Positions 10,296 to 18,339 of a DNA stretch of 64,000 nucleotides are shown here, piece by piece. Location: assembly GCF_015160855.1 (NCBI RefSeq), contig NZ_CP063373.1, forward strand, positions 3,224,001-3,288,000, written 5' to 3'. The DNA is from Streptomyces ferrugineus (GTDB lineage: Bacteria > Actinomycetota > Actinomycetes > Streptomycetales > Streptomycetaceae). Position 1 is the stretch's first letter, and each line of letters begins with the position of its first letter. The translations under genes were made by a program, and so were the position numbers. Under the pieces are notes generated by a model. That model had not been told where the DNA came from. It ran no database searches and saw nothing but the letters and a program-made list of their open reading frames with translations.

Positions 10296-10964
10296 ATGCG
10301 ACTGCTCGTGGTCGAGGACGAGGAGGACCTGGTCGTCGCGCTCCGGGTCGGGCTGGTCAGGGGCGGCTACGCGGTCGACGTCGCCCCGGACGTCGACACC
10401 GCCACCGAGAAGCTCGCCGTCAACGACTACGACCTCGTGCTGCTGGACCTGAACCTCCCCGACGGCGACGGCTTCCAGATCTGCCGCGCCATCCGCGCCA
10501 CCCCCGGCGGCCCCCGCATCCTGATGCTGACCGCCCGCGACCGCCTCGCCGACCGGGTCCGCGGCCTCGACGAGGGCGCCGACGACTACCTCGTCAAACC
10601 CTTCGCCCTGCCCGAACTCCTCGCCCGCATCCGCGCGCTGCTGCGCCGCGAGGACGGCGGCACGGCGGTCGTGGAGGTCGGCGAACTCCGGCTGGACACC
10701 GCCCGCTTCGAGGCCCACCGCGGCGCCCGCCGGCTCCCGCTCACCCCCAAGGAGTTCGCCGTCCTGCACTACCTGATGACCCGCCCGGGCCGTGTCGTCC
10801 CCGCCGAGGAACTCCTCGAGCACGTCTGGGACGAGCACGCCGACCCGTTCACCAACACCGTGCGCGTCACGGTCGGCTCCCTGCGCCGCAAGGTCACCGG
10901 GGAGGAGGAGCCGCTGATCGAGACGGTGATACGGCAGGGCTACCGGCTGAAGGAGACGCCATGA
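10296..10964 (+). CDS. OmpR-family response regulator
   Basis: A 222-residue two-component regulator. The receiver domain (1-115) has the acidic pocket EDEED, phospho-acceptor Asp51 (LVLLDLNLPDGDGF), the Thr of MLTARD and Lys of VKPF. The C-terminal winged helix (about 125-220) is OmpR-like, with LPLTPKEFAVLHYL and the recognition region VRVTVGSLRRKV. It starts 13 bases after the protease gene and overlaps the kinase gene by ATGA. It is probably phosphorylated by that kinase and may control this operon. The target sites are unknown. Confidence 0.95.
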   Translation: MRLLVVEDEEDLVVALRVGLVRGGYAVDVAPDVDTATEKLAVNDYDLVLLDLNLPDGDGFQICRAIRATPGGPRILMLTARDRLADRVRGLDEGADDYLVKPFALPELLARIRALLRREDGGTAVVEVGELRLDTARFEAHRGARRLPLTPKEFAVLHYLMTRPGRVVPAEELLEHVWDEHADPFTNTVRVTVGSLRRKVTGEEEPLIETVIRQGYRLKETP

Positions 10965-12193
10965 AGCCGCCCTCGCCGAAGCCGCTGAAGCGGATCCGGT
11001 TCCCCGCCTTCACCCACACCATCCGCTTCCGCCTCACCGTCCTGTACTCGGGTCTGCTGTTCGTCCTGACCGCCCTGGTCCTCGGCGGCACCTACCTCGC
11101 CGTGGAACGCAGCAGCGAAGCGCATCCCGTCACCAAGCAGTTCTCCGTGACGAAGATCGTGAACGGACAGGAGGTGGGCGAGTTCGACGCGGTCAAGGTC
11201 GCCGAGGTCGAGGCCGCCGTCAACTACGAGACCCTCGCCAACCTGCGCCGCTTCTCCTTCGCCGTCCTCGGCGGTGTCGCGGCCGCCAGCCTCGCCCTGG
11301 GCTGGATCCTCTCCGGCCGCGCCCTGCGCCCCGTGCGCGAGATCTCCCGCACGGCCGCCGAGATCCAGGCCACCGACCTCTCCCAGCGCATCCGGCTGCG
11401 GGGCCCGAAGGACGAGCTGCGCGACCTCGCCGACACCGTCGACTCCATGCTCGACCGGCTCGACGAGGCCTTCCACGCCCAGCGCCAGCTCATCGACGAC
11501 GCCTCGCACGAACTGCGCAGTCCGCTCGCCATCATCCGCGCCAACCTGGACGCCGTACTGACCGCCGAGGACTCCGACGAGGAGGAGCGCCGCACGGCGG
11601 CCCGCAGCGTCGACCGTGCGACCACCCGGATGACCCGGCTCGTCGAGGACCTCCTCGCCACCGCCCGCCGCAACGCGCCCGCCCTCGCCGACACCGACGT
11701 CGACCTGGCCGCCGCGGCCGACGAGGCGTGCGAGGAGTTCACGCCGCTCGCCACCGGCCGACGGCTCACCCTGCGCCGCCGCCTCTCACCCGGCCTCACC
11801 GTCATCGGCGACCACGACGCCCTGCGCCGGGCCGTCGGCAACCTGCTCTCCAACGCCGTACGCCTCGCCCCGCCCGGCACGGTGATCACGGTCGCCGCGG
11901 GCCGCTCCGGCTCCTGGCTCTGGGTGTCCGTACAGGACGAGGGCCCGGGCATCCTCGACGACGACCAGTCCCGCGTCTTCGACCGGTTCTGGCGAGCGAA
12001 GGCGAACGGCGGCCACCGCGACCGGCACGCGGGCCTTGGCCTGGCGATCGTCCGCCAGATCGTGGAGTCGCACGGCGGTCAGGTGCGGCTGTTCTCGAAG
12101 GTGGGGGAGGGCTCGACGTTCGTCCTGTGGCTGCCGGCCCCGGGCGCGGAACACACGAACGGCGGGCCACCCGATGGGCGACCCGCCGGGTGA
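10961..12193 (+). CDS. Sensor histidine kinase
   Basis: A 410-residue membrane kinase paired with the preceding regulator. There is one helix at about residues 27-48, a short extracytoplasmic segment of about 45 residues, a second helix near 95-115, then HAMP, the dimerisation box DDASHELRSPLA with phospho-acceptor His183, and an HATPase domain with N, G1 (VQDEGPGI) and G2 (GLGLAIV) boxes. The tiny sensor loop suggests that it senses membrane state or a protein partner rather than a soluble ligand. Linkage to protease and VWA proteins fits an envelope-stress sensor, which is an inference. Confidence 0.95.
   Translation: MKPPSPKPLKRIRFPAFTHTIRFRLTVLYSGLLFVLTALVLGGTYLAVERSSEAHPVTKQFSVTKIVNGQEVGEFDAVKVAEVEAAVNYETLANLRRFSFAVLGGVAAASLALGWILSGRALRPVREISRTAAEIQATDLSQRIRLRGPKDELRDLADTVDSMLDRLDEAFHAQRQLIDDASHELRSPLAIIRANLDAVLTAEDSDEEERRTAARSVDRATTRMTRLVEDLLATARRNAPALADTDVDLAAAADEACEEFTPLATGRRLTLRRRLSPGLTVIGDHDALRRAVGNLLSNAVRLAPPGTVITVAAGRSGSWLWVSVQDEGPGILDDDQSRVFDRFWRAKANGGHRDRHAGLGLAIVRQIVESHGGQVRLFSKVGEGSTFVLWLPAPGAEHTNGGPPDGRPAG
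12160..12188. terminator. Hairpin between convergent kinase and acyltransferase genes
   Basis: CGGCGGG (12160-12166) pairs with CCCGCCG (12182-12188) across the last codons of the kinase gene. The genes converge with 7 bases between stop codons, so this stem may serve both. The loop is long and there is no T-run. Confidence 0.4.
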
Positions 12194-12200
12194 GCCGGTG

Positions 12201-12875
12201 CTACGCCGCTTCCTTGGCCTTGCTCGCGTACATGTCCACGTACTCCTGCCCCGACAGCTGCATGACCTCGGCCATCACCGAGTCGGTCACCGCCCGCAGC
12301 ACGTAGCGGTCCCGGTCCATCCCCTCGTACCGGGAGAACTCCATCGCCTCACCGAACCGCACCGTCACCTTGCGCGGCCGCGGCATGCCCGCCCCGCCCG
12401 GCTGGATCTTGTCCGTGCCGATCATGGCGAAGGGCACGACCGGCGCCCCGGTCATCAGCGTCAGACGAGCGATGCCGGTACGGCCCCGGTACAGCCGTCC
12501 GTCGGGGGAGCGGGTGCCCTCGGGGTAGATGCCGAAGACCTTGCCCTCCTCCAGGATCCGGCGCCCGGTCATCAGCGCCGCCACCCCGCCCCGGCCGCCG
12601 TCCCGGTCCACCGGGATCATGCCGACGCCCGTGAAGAACCAGGCCATCGCACGGCCCTTGAAGCCCTTGCCGGTGACGTACTCGTCCTTGCCGATGAAGA
12701 AGACCTGCCGGTCGCAGACCAGCGGCAGGATCATCGAGTCGATGAACGTGAGGTGGTTGCCGGCCAGGATGACCGGGCCGTCGCCCGGGATGTGCTCAGC
12801 GCCCTCCACCTGCGGGCGGAACATCAGGCGCATGATCGGTCCGAGCACTGCCTTGATGAGCGCGAAGCGGGACAA
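12201..12875 (-). CDS. 1-acyl-sn-glycerol-3-phosphate acyltransferase (PlsC family)
   Basis: A membrane-associated lysophospholipid acyltransferase of about 224 residues. The HX4D motif appears as NHLTFID, followed by the acceptor-binding EGTRSPDG and a later GAPVVPFAMIG. These make it a PlsC-type enzyme for phosphatidic acid or lipid remodelling. No ATG fits. I chose the TTG at 12875 because GGAGG lies 5 bases upstream and a -10 TATACG (12905-12900) would put the transcript start near 12893. A TTG at 12893 is the longer alternative. It is divergent from the Tat-exported glycerophosphodiesterase, a lipid-related neighbour. Confidence 0.88.
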   Translation of the reverse strand: MSRFALIKAVLGPIMRLMFRPQVEGAEHIPGDGPVILAGNHLTFIDSMILPLVCDRQVFFIGKDEYVTGKGFKGRAMAWFFTGVGMIPVDRDGGRGGVAALMTGRRILEEGKVFGIYPEGTRSPDGRLYRGRTGIARLTLMTGAPVVPFAMIGTDKIQPGGAGMPRPRKVTVRFGEAMEFSRYEGMDRDRYVLRAVTDSVMAEVMQLSGQEYVDMYASKAKEAA

Positions 12876-12966
12876 CGGGCCCTCCGGTGTCAAGGGATTC
12901 GTATAAGTCTGTGCAGGTGAGGACGATACTCGCGGTCCCCGGGGTCCCGCACATCGGGTGCGCCGA

Positions 12967-13020
12967 CTTCACCGAGGTCTTACTCGCTGTTGACGCACGT
13001 TTACCTGCGGTGACGCGCTG
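12967..13020 (+). promoter_or_regulatory. Candidate PHO box upstream of the glycerophosphodiesterase
   Basis: Degenerate 11-base direct repeats resembling the PhoP consensus GTTCACC occur as CTTCACCGAGG (12967), GTTGACGCACG (12989), GTTTACCTGCG (12999) and GTGACGCGCTG (13010). From memory the S. coelicolor homologue glpQ1 is PhoP-controlled. The spacing here is only partly regular, so this is a suggestion. Confidence 0.35.
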
Positions 13021-13198
13021 TGGGGTGCCCGTAACGCGGTGGCAACGATGTGACGGACATCGCTCGGACATCGCTCGCGCGCCCTCTCCCATACGACATC
13101 AGGTGTCACCCGCGAGTTCCGCACCAGGTCTCCCTTCTGTCATGCACCCGCACCTACGATCGGCCCGCATCGATGAGGAGAAGGCAGGAAGGGCGTTC

Positions 13199-14362
13199 AT
13201 GGGAACCCAGGAGAACGAGCAGACGGCCGGAACCGGACGGCGGATGCTTCTCGGCGCGGCGGTGCTCGGGGCGGGCAGCGCGGTCCTCGGGCTGTCCGGC
13301 ACGGCGCGGGCAGCGGAGACCCGGCACGGAGGCGGTGGCATGAAGAGCCTGCCCAAGCCGACGATCATCGGCCATCGCGGCGCCAGCGGCTACCGCCCCG
13401 AGCACACCCTCGGCTCCTACCAGCTGGCCCTCGACATGGGCGCCGACATCGTCGAGGCGGGCGACCTGGTGCCCACCAAGGACGGCCACCTGGTGTGCCG
13501 GCACGAGCCGGAGATCGGCGGCACCACGGACGTCGCGGACCACCCCGAGTTCGCCGACCGCAAGACGACGAAGGTCCTCGACGGCGTCTCCGTCACCGGC
13601 TGGTTCACCGAGGACTTCACGCTCGCCGAGCTGAAGACCCTGCGCGCGGTCGAGCGCATCCCGGCCAACCGCCCGCACAACACCCTCTACGACGGCCGCT
13701 GGGAGATCCCCACCTTCGAGGAGGTCCTGCGCTGGCAGGACGAGCAGACCCGCAGGTGCGGCAGGCAGGTCTGGATCTACCCCGAGCTCAAGCACCCCAC
13801 CTACTTCCGCAAGCAGGGCCTCGCCCTGGAGGAGCGGATCGCCAAGGTGCTGCACAAGCACGGCAAGGACCGGCGCAACGCTCCGGTCATCATCCAGTCC
13901 TTCGAGCCGACCAGCATCCAGCGCCTGAACAAGCTGGTCGACAACCCGCTGGTGGTGCTGCTCTCCGGCGCGACCTCCCGCCCCTGGGACTTCGTCGAGA
14001 CGGGTGACCCGCGCACCGTCGCCGACCTGATCAAGCCGGCCGGCCTGCGTGAGATCGCCTCCTACGCCCAGGGCATCGGCTGCACCCTGGACCTGATCAT
14101 CCCGAAGGACGCGGACGGCAACCTCACCACGCCCACCACGCTGGTGGCCGACGCGCACAAGGTCGGCCTGATCCTGCACCCCTGGACGCTGCGCAACGAG
14201 AACCCCTTCCTCCCCGCGAACTTCCGCAAGGGCACCGACGAGGACGCCTACGGCAACGTCTTCGGCGCCTACCAGGCGTACTTCGCGACCGGGATCGACG
14301 GCGTCTTCACCGACCAGCCCGACACGGGCGTGCTGGCCCGCGAGGACTTCGTCAACGGCTGA
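13199..14362 (+). CDS. glpQ1: Tat-exported glycerophosphodiester phosphodiesterase
   Basis: A 387-residue extracellular enzyme that hydrolyses glycerophosphodiesters to glycerol-3-phosphate and an alcohol. The N-terminus has a twin-arginine signal (GRRMLLGAAVLG) ending near ARA-AE at about residue 39. The catalytic GDPD region is IGHRGASGYRPEHT, then EAGDLVPTKDGHLVCRHEPE, and the C-terminal GIDGVFTDQPD. The ATG at 13199 follows AGGAAGGG. The symbol is used by analogy with the S. coelicolor gene at this position. A possible PHO box suggests use of phospholipid debris during phosphate limitation. Confidence 0.92.
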   Translation: MGTQENEQTAGTGRRMLLGAAVLGAGSAVLGLSGTARAAETRHGGGGMKSLPKPTIIGHRGASGYRPEHTLGSYQLALDMGADIVEAGDLVPTKDGHLVCRHEPEIGGTTDVADHPEFADRKTTKVLDGVSVTGWFTEDFTLAELKTLRAVERIPANRPHNTLYDGRWEIPTFEEVLRWQDEQTRRCGRQVWIYPELKHPTYFRKQGLALEERIAKVLHKHGKDRRNAPVIIQSFEPTSIQRLNKLVDNPLVVLLSGATSRPWDFVETGDPRTVADLIKPAGLREIASYAQGIGCTLDLIIPKDADGNLTTPTTLVADAHKVGLILHPWTLRNENPFLPANFRKGTDEDAYGNVFGAYQAYFATGIDGVFTDQPDTGVLAREDFVNG

Positions 14363-14389
14363 GACCCGCGCCCCGGTTGGGGTGACCGT

Positions 14390-14423
14390 CGGCCGCCCGG
14401 GCAACCTCGCGCCCGGGCGGCCG
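14390..14423 (+). terminator. Terminator after the glycerophosphodiesterase gene
   Basis: CGGCCGCCCGGGC (14390-14402) pairs perfectly with 14411-14423 across an 8-base loop, 28 bases after the stop. The next gene starts only 13 bases beyond it. Confidence 0.8.
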
Positions 14424-14436
14424 CGTCGTGCCGCAT

Positions 14437-14946
14437 ATGACGCACGACCTGGTTGCCGCCCTGCGCCCGCTGCTCGTCGCGGAGGCCGCCGCCGAGGCCC
14501 CCGCCTCCGGAGCGGAGCCGGGCGACCTGGAACAGGCGGTCTGGCTGCGCCTCCTCGAACGCCTCCAGTCCGACGGCCCGCCCGTGGACCCACAGCGCTG
14601 GCTGCGCGGCGCCGTCCGCTCCGAGGCCCGCCGAAGCCGCCGTACGACGCGCCGCGAACGGCCGTACGACAGCGAGCCCGCCGCCGACACCGACCGCCAC
14701 GACCCGGAACTCCTCGCCCTCGCCGCCGCCCGCCGGCACGCCCTGCGCGAAGCGGTGCGCCGCCTGCCCGGGCGCTGCCCGCGTCTCGTGGCGGCCCTGC
14801 TCTCCCCGGAGGACCTGACATACCGGGAAATCGCGGGGGAGTTGGGTATCTCACAGGGCAGTCTCGGCCCGGAACGTTCCAGATGCCTGGGATGTCTGCG
14901 CCGATTGCTCACACCGGAGGTTGCGGCACGCAGTGCGCGGGGATAG
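14437..14946 (+). CDS. Sigma-70-like (ECF-type) protein
   Basis: A 169-residue protein with the organisation of a small ECF sigma factor. A region-2-like part (about 25-75) includes DLEQAVWLRLLE and WLRGAVRSEARRSRR. A region-4 helix-turn-helix (about 115-160) reads LTYREIAGELGISQGSLGPERSRC. The linker is short and Arg-rich. The ATG at 14437 was preferred over the GTG at 14428, but neither has a good ribosome site, and the start sits just after a terminator, so transcription may begin very close. No anti-sigma gene is nearby. Promoter specificity is unknown. Confidence 0.7.
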   Translation: MTHDLVAALRPLLVAEAAAEAPASGAEPGDLEQAVWLRLLERLQSDGPPVDPQRWLRGAVRSEARRSRRTTRRERPYDSEPAADTDRHDPELLALAAARRHALREAVRRLPGRCPRLVAALLSPEDLTYREIAGELGISQGSLGPERSRCLGCLRRLLTPEVAARSARG

Positions 14947-14991
14947 GAGTGAGGGACAACAGGCGATCAGGTGAGCGGGAGGCGTGCGCAC

Positions 14992-15489
14992 ATGGGCATG
15001 AGCGTGACCATCTCGGCGGCGACCGAGCAGGACGCGGAGCAGATCTTCAGGCTTCAGTACCTGTGCTTCCAGAGCGAAGCGGCGCTGTACGGCAATTACC
15101 GCATCGACCCGCTGGTCCAAACCCTGGACTCGGTCCGCGCGGAGGTCGCCGCGGACTGCGTCTTCGTGGCCCGGCTGGGCGAGGAGGTGGTCGGCTCCGT
15201 GCGCGGCAGCATCACCGACGACGGCTCGGCCGCCATCGGCAAGCTCTGCGTCCACCCCCGCCTCCAGGGCCACGGCATCGGCGCCCGCCTCCTGCGCGCC
15301 GCCGAGTCGGCCCTCACCGAACAGCGCGGCGCCACCAGGTTCCGCCTGGAGGCGGGCCACCGCAGCGAGGGCAACCTGCGCCTCTACCGCAAGGTGGGCT
15401 ACGAGGCGGTGGGCACGTCGAAGGGCGCGGACGGGGTGCCGATGGTCGTCCTGGAGAAGACGGCGGGGACGTACGCCACTACGGCGTGA
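14992..15489 (+). CDS. GNAT family N-acetyltransferase
   Basis: A 165-residue acetyltransferase. Acetyl-CoA binding motif A is visible as LCVHPRLQGHGIGARLLRAAE, preceded by a beta strand with VGSVRGSI and followed by NLRLYRKVGYEAVG (motif B). The substrate is unknown. The ATG at 14992 follows GGGAGG by 9 bases, and an ATG at 14998 is an alternative. Its last 11 bases overlap the end of the convergent membrane-protein gene. Confidence 0.85.
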   Translation: MGMSVTISAATEQDAEQIFRLQYLCFQSEAALYGNYRIDPLVQTLDSVRAEVAADCVFVARLGEEVVGSVRGSITDDGSAAIGKLCVHPRLQGHGIGARLLRAAESALTEQRGATRFRLEAGHRSEGNLRLYRKVGYEAVGTSKGADGVPMVVLEKTAGTYATTA

Positions 15490-15895
15490 CGGTTCGTGCC
15501 CTGCGCAGCCAGTACAGGGCCGACAGCGGCAGCAGTACGGGGATGAACAGGTACCCCATGCCGTAGTCGGACCACACGGTCGCGTCGGGGAACGCCGAGG
15601 GCTCCACCAGGGTCCAGGTGCCGACGACCAGAACGCCCGCGAGTTCGGCGGCGCAGCACACCAGCGCCGCCTTGCGGGCTCTTTCGCCACCCCTGACAAG
15701 GGTGTACGTGATGAACCCGTAGACCAGACCCGCGACCGCCGACAGCGAATAGGCGAGCGGCGCCCGGTCGAACTCCGTGGCGATCTGGTACGCCGAGCGC
15801 GACACGGCACCGACGACCATCACGCCGTACAGCCAGACGAGCAGCATCCCCGGCCCGCTGATCAGCCGCGTCGGCTTCTGCCGGGTCGCCGCCAC
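15479..15895 (-). CDS. Small integral membrane protein
   Basis: A ~138-residue protein with about four hydrophobic helices (LLVWLYGVMVVGA, LAYSLSAVAGLVYGFITYTLV, ALVCCAAELAGVLVVGTW, GYLFIPVLLPLSALYWL). I do not recognise a family. The GTG at 15895 was chosen because GGGGAGG lies 5 bases upstream at the end of the preceding gene. The ATG at 15916 would overlap that gene. It is the second gene of a two-gene minus-strand operon with the protein at 15897-16256, so the two may form a complex. Confidence 0.75.
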   Translation of the reverse strand: MAATRQKPTRLISGPGMLLVWLYGVMVVGAVSRSAYQIATEFDRAPLAYSLSAVAGLVYGFITYTLVRGGERARKAALVCCAAELAGVLVVGTWTLVEPSAFPDATVWSDYGMGYLFIPVLLPLSALYWLRRARTVTP

Positions 15896-15896
15896 C

Positions 15897-16256
15897 TCAG
15901 CCTCCCCAGATGTCATAGAGCCGCACCTCCAGCACGGCCAGCACCACACCGCCGGCGGCGACCGTCACCGAACCCCACTTGGACCGCTCGGCCAGCGACA
16001 TGAAGCCCGCGGCCGGGACGCACGCGAACGCGCCCAGCAGGTACGCCACGAAGATCGTTGTGCCCTGCTCCGGCTTCTCGCCCCGCGCCAGCAGCACGAT
16101 CCCGGCCACCAACTGCACCAGGGCCAGCACCGTCACCACGGCCATCCCGATGAAGTGCCAGTCCTTCGTCGGCTGGTCACGGTACGCCGCCCAGCCGCAC
16201 CACGCGGCGAGCAGCAGCGCGGCGACCCCGGTCACCAGCGTCAGGGCATCAAACAT
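15897..16256 (-). CDS. Small integral membrane protein
   Basis: A 119-residue protein with about four predicted helices (TLVTGVAALLLAAWCGWAAY, FIGMAVVTVLALVQLVAGIVLL, FVAYLLGAFACVPAAGF, VTVAAGGVVLAVLEV). The arrangement resembles the membrane gene that follows it on the same strand one base downstream. No catalytic motif is visible and no function can be assigned. It is divergent from the HAD phosphatase gene with 69 bases between starts. Confidence 0.8.
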   Translation of the reverse strand: MFDALTLVTGVAALLLAAWCGWAAYRDQPTKDWHFIGMAVVTVLALVQLVAGIVLLARGEKPEQGTTIFVAYLLGAFACVPAAGFMSLAERSKWGSVTVAAGGVVLAVLEVRLYDIWGG

Positions 16257-16325
16257 GCGGCGAGCCTATTACGGCCCAAAAGGCCTGATGCGGCCGCCCC
16301 CGGAGCGCCCCGTAGGGTCGGGGCC

Positions 16326-16973
16326 ATGAAGATCCGTGCACAAGCCCTCCTGTTCGACAACGACGGCACCCTCGTCTCCTCCCTCGACTCCGTGGACCGC
16401 TGCTGGGCGCGCTGGGCCGAGGAGTACGGCATCACGGAGGAGTACGCCAGGGTCGAGCTGCACGGTCGCCCGGCCGTCGACATAGTCGCCGAGCTGCTGC
16501 CCGCCGACGTCGTGCCGGAGGCCCTCGCCCGGATCGAGACCCTGGAGGTCGAGGACGTACCCAACGGCGGCGTGCACCTGCTGCCCGGCACCAAGGCGTT
16601 CCTCGACCCGCTGCCCGCCGACCGCTGGGCCGTCGTCACCTCGGCCACCCGCCGCCTCGCCGAGGCCCGGCTCGACGCCGTCGGCATCCTCCCCAAGACG
16701 ATGGTCACCGCCGACGACATCACCCGCGGCAAGCCCGACCCCGAGCCCTACCTCCTCGCCGCCCGCGAACTCGGCGTCGACCCGGCCCACTGTGTGGTCT
16801 TCGAGGACGCCCCCGCCGGTCTCACGGCCGGCCGTGCCGCCGGAATGACCACCGTGGCGTTGACCACAACCCACCAGGCCCGCGAGCTGGACGCCGACCT
16901 CGTCGTCAAGGACCTGTCGGCCCTGTCCGCGCTGGTCATGGACGGGGGCGTGGAGATCTCCGTCCGCGACTGA
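16326..16973 (+). CDS. HAD superfamily phosphatase
   Basis: A 215-residue hydrolase of the phosphoglycolate phosphatase/beta-phosphoglucomutase-like HAD group. Motif I is LLFDNDGTLVSS, where the first Asp is the nucleophile and the second the acid/base. Motif II is VVTSATR, motif III lies at RGKPDPEPYL, and motif IV is VVFEDAPAG. A small helical cap sits between motifs I and II (about 20-85). It is probably a sugar-phosphate phosphatase, but the substrate is not evident. A terminator hairpin follows at 16995. Confidence 0.9.
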   Translation: MKIRAQALLFDNDGTLVSSLDSVDRCWARWAEEYGITEEYARVELHGRPAVDIVAELLPADVVPEALARIETLEVEDVPNGGVHLLPGTKAFLDPLPADRWAVVTSATRRLAEARLDAVGILPKTMVTADDITRGKPDPEPYLLAARELGVDPAHCVVFEDAPAGLTAGRAAGMTTVALTTTHQARELDADLVVKDLSALSALVMDGGVEISVRD

Positions 16974-16994
16974 GGGCCGTCCGCCGCCTGTCCA

Positions 16995-17019
16995 CCGCTG
17001 TCCAGCATGCGGACAGCGG
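16995..17019 (+). terminator. Terminator after the HAD phosphatase gene
   Basis: CCGCTGTCC (16995-17003) pairs perfectly with GGACAGCGG (17011-17019) across a 7-base loop, 21 bases after the stop. Confidence 0.7.
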
Positions 17020-17044
17020 CGGCAGGTAAGGACCGTACGTCTGG

Positions 17045-17050
17045 TTTACT
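17045..17050 (+). promoter_or_regulatory. Candidate -10 element for the metNIQ leader
   Basis: TTTACT lies 6 bases before an ATG at 17057 that opens the frame containing the leader peptide. No convincing -35 is visible. If correct, the metNIQ transcript carries a leader of about 230 bases. Confidence 0.35.
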
Positions 17051-17098
17051 GATCGCATGACCACGACGAGCTGCCGCACCTTTGCGACCGAGGCGACC

Positions 17099-17143
17099 AT
17101 GACGCCCGGTGCTCGTCGTATGTGTCGAATGTGCGCCTTCTAG
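17099..17143 (+). CDS. Met/Cys-coding leader peptide upstream of metNIQ
   Basis: A short reading frame encodes 14 residues, MTPGARRMCRMCAF, with GAGG 5 bases before its ATG. An in-frame ATG at 17057 would extend it to 28 residues and could be leaderless. Codons for Met-Cys-Arg-Met-Cys sit just before the end, 144 bases ahead of metN. That is what a ribosome-stalling attenuator for a methionine importer would need. The reading frame and hairpin are visible; sensing of methionine or cysteine charging is an inference. Confidence 0.55.
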   Translation: MTPGARRMCRMCAF

Positions 17144-17200
17144 AGGGCCCCTGCACCACTTTTGAGCCTCGCGCCCCGAAGCGAGCCGCCGTGGGCTGTC

Positions 17201-17220
17201 CGTACGCCGTTTCGCGTACG
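17201..17220 (+). promoter_or_regulatory. Hairpin between the leader peptide and metN
   Basis: CGTACGC (17201-17207) pairs perfectly with GCGTACG (17214-17220) across a 6-base loop. A weaker 5-bp stem (CTCGC/GCGAG) lies at about 17168-17185. They could be the alternative structures of an attenuator. No T-run follows. Confidence 0.4.
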
Positions 17221-17286
17221 TGACCACGCCGCCCCGCGCACATCTTTCTCCCGTACCAGGGCACACCCACGCCCGCGTACTCGACA

Positions 17287-18339
17287 GTGACGGAAACCCC
17301 AGTGATCACCACATCGGGCCTGACCAAGATCTACCGCTCACGCGGCCGCCAGGTCACCGCCCTCGACGGCGTCGATCTGCACGTCCGCGAAGGCGAGGTG
17401 TACGGCGTCATCGGCCAGTCCGGCGCCGGCAAGTCCTCGCTCATCCGCTGCGTCAACCTGCTGGAGCGCCCCACCTCCGGGACGGTCACCGTCGCCGGAC
17501 AGGACCTCACCGCCCTGGCCGGCCGCGGACCCCGGGCCGGCAAGGAGCTGCGCCGGGCGCGCAGCCGTATCGGCATGGTCTTCCAGCACTTCAACCTGCT
17601 GTCCTCCCGCACGGTCCAGGACAACGTCGAGCTCCCGCTGGAGATCCTCGGCAAGTCGGGCAAGGAGCGGTCGGGCAAGGCGCTCGAACTGCTCGACCTC
17701 GTCGGACTCGCCGACAAGGCCAAGGCCTACCCCGCCCAGCTCTCCGGCGGCCAGAAGCAGCGCGTCGGCATCGCCCGCGCGCTGGCCGGCGACCCCAAGG
17801 TGCTGCTCTCCGACGAGGCCACCAGCGCCCTCGACCCGGAGACCACCCGCTCCATCCTCCAACTGCTGCGCGACCTCAACCGGCAGCTCGGCCTGACCGT
17901 CCTGCTCATCACCCACGAGATGGACGTCGTGAAGTCGATCTGCGACTCGGCCGCGCTCATGGAGCAGGGCCGCATCGTCGAGTCCGGCACGGTCAGCGAA
18001 CTGCTCGCGACCCCCGGCTCCCAACTGGCCTCCGCGCTCTTCCCCGTGAGCGGCGAGACCTCCGGCGCCGACCGCACCGTCGTCGACGTCACCTTCCACG
18101 GCGAGACCGCCACCCAGCCGGTCGTCTCCCAGCTCTCGCGCACCTACAACATCGACATATCGATCCTCGGTGCCGCCATCGACACCGTCGGCGGCCTCCA
18201 GGTCGGCCGCATGCGCATCGAACTGCCCGGCCGCTACGAGGACAACGTCGTGCCGATCGGCTTCCTGCGCGAACAGGGCCTGCAGATCGACGTACTGGGC
18301 CAGGAGCCCGTTCTGCTGAAGGAAGGTGCCCGGCTGTGA
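17287..18339 (+). CDS. metN: Methionine ABC transporter, ATP-binding protein
   Basis: A 350-residue ATPase that powers methionine uptake. Walker A is GQSGAGKS (residues 43-50), the signature is LSGGQKQR, and Walker B reads VLLSDEATSALD. A C-terminal NIL/ACT-like regulatory domain (about 260-340) is present, as in MetN proteins where methionine gives trans-inhibition. The GTG at 17287 begins MTETPVITTSGL. The stop overlaps the GTG of metI (GTGA), so subunits are coupled. Confidence 0.95.
   Translation: MTETPVITTSGLTKIYRSRGRQVTALDGVDLHVREGEVYGVIGQSGAGKSSLIRCVNLLERPTSGTVTVAGQDLTALAGRGPRAGKELRRARSRIGMVFQHFNLLSSRTVQDNVELPLEILGKSGKERSGKALELLDLVGLADKAKAYPAQLSGGQKQRVGIARALAGDPKVLLSDEATSALDPETTRSILQLLRDLNRQLGLTVLLITHEMDVVKSICDSAALMEQGRIVESGTVSELLATPGSQLASALFPVSGETSGADRTVVDVTFHGETATQPVVSQLSRTYNIDISILGAAIDTVGGLQVGRMRIELPGRYEDNVVPIGFLREQGLQIDVLGQEPVLLKEGARL

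Noticed and set aside
8921..10297. Long minus-strand frame opposite the HtrA-type protease gene
   Set aside because: High-GC third positions create open antisense frames. The plus-strand frame has the intact catalytic triad and a good ribosome site.
17057..17290. SAM riboswitch ahead of metN
   Set aside because: No SAM-I, SAM-II or SAM-IV core was recognised, and the small reading frame explains the leader better.
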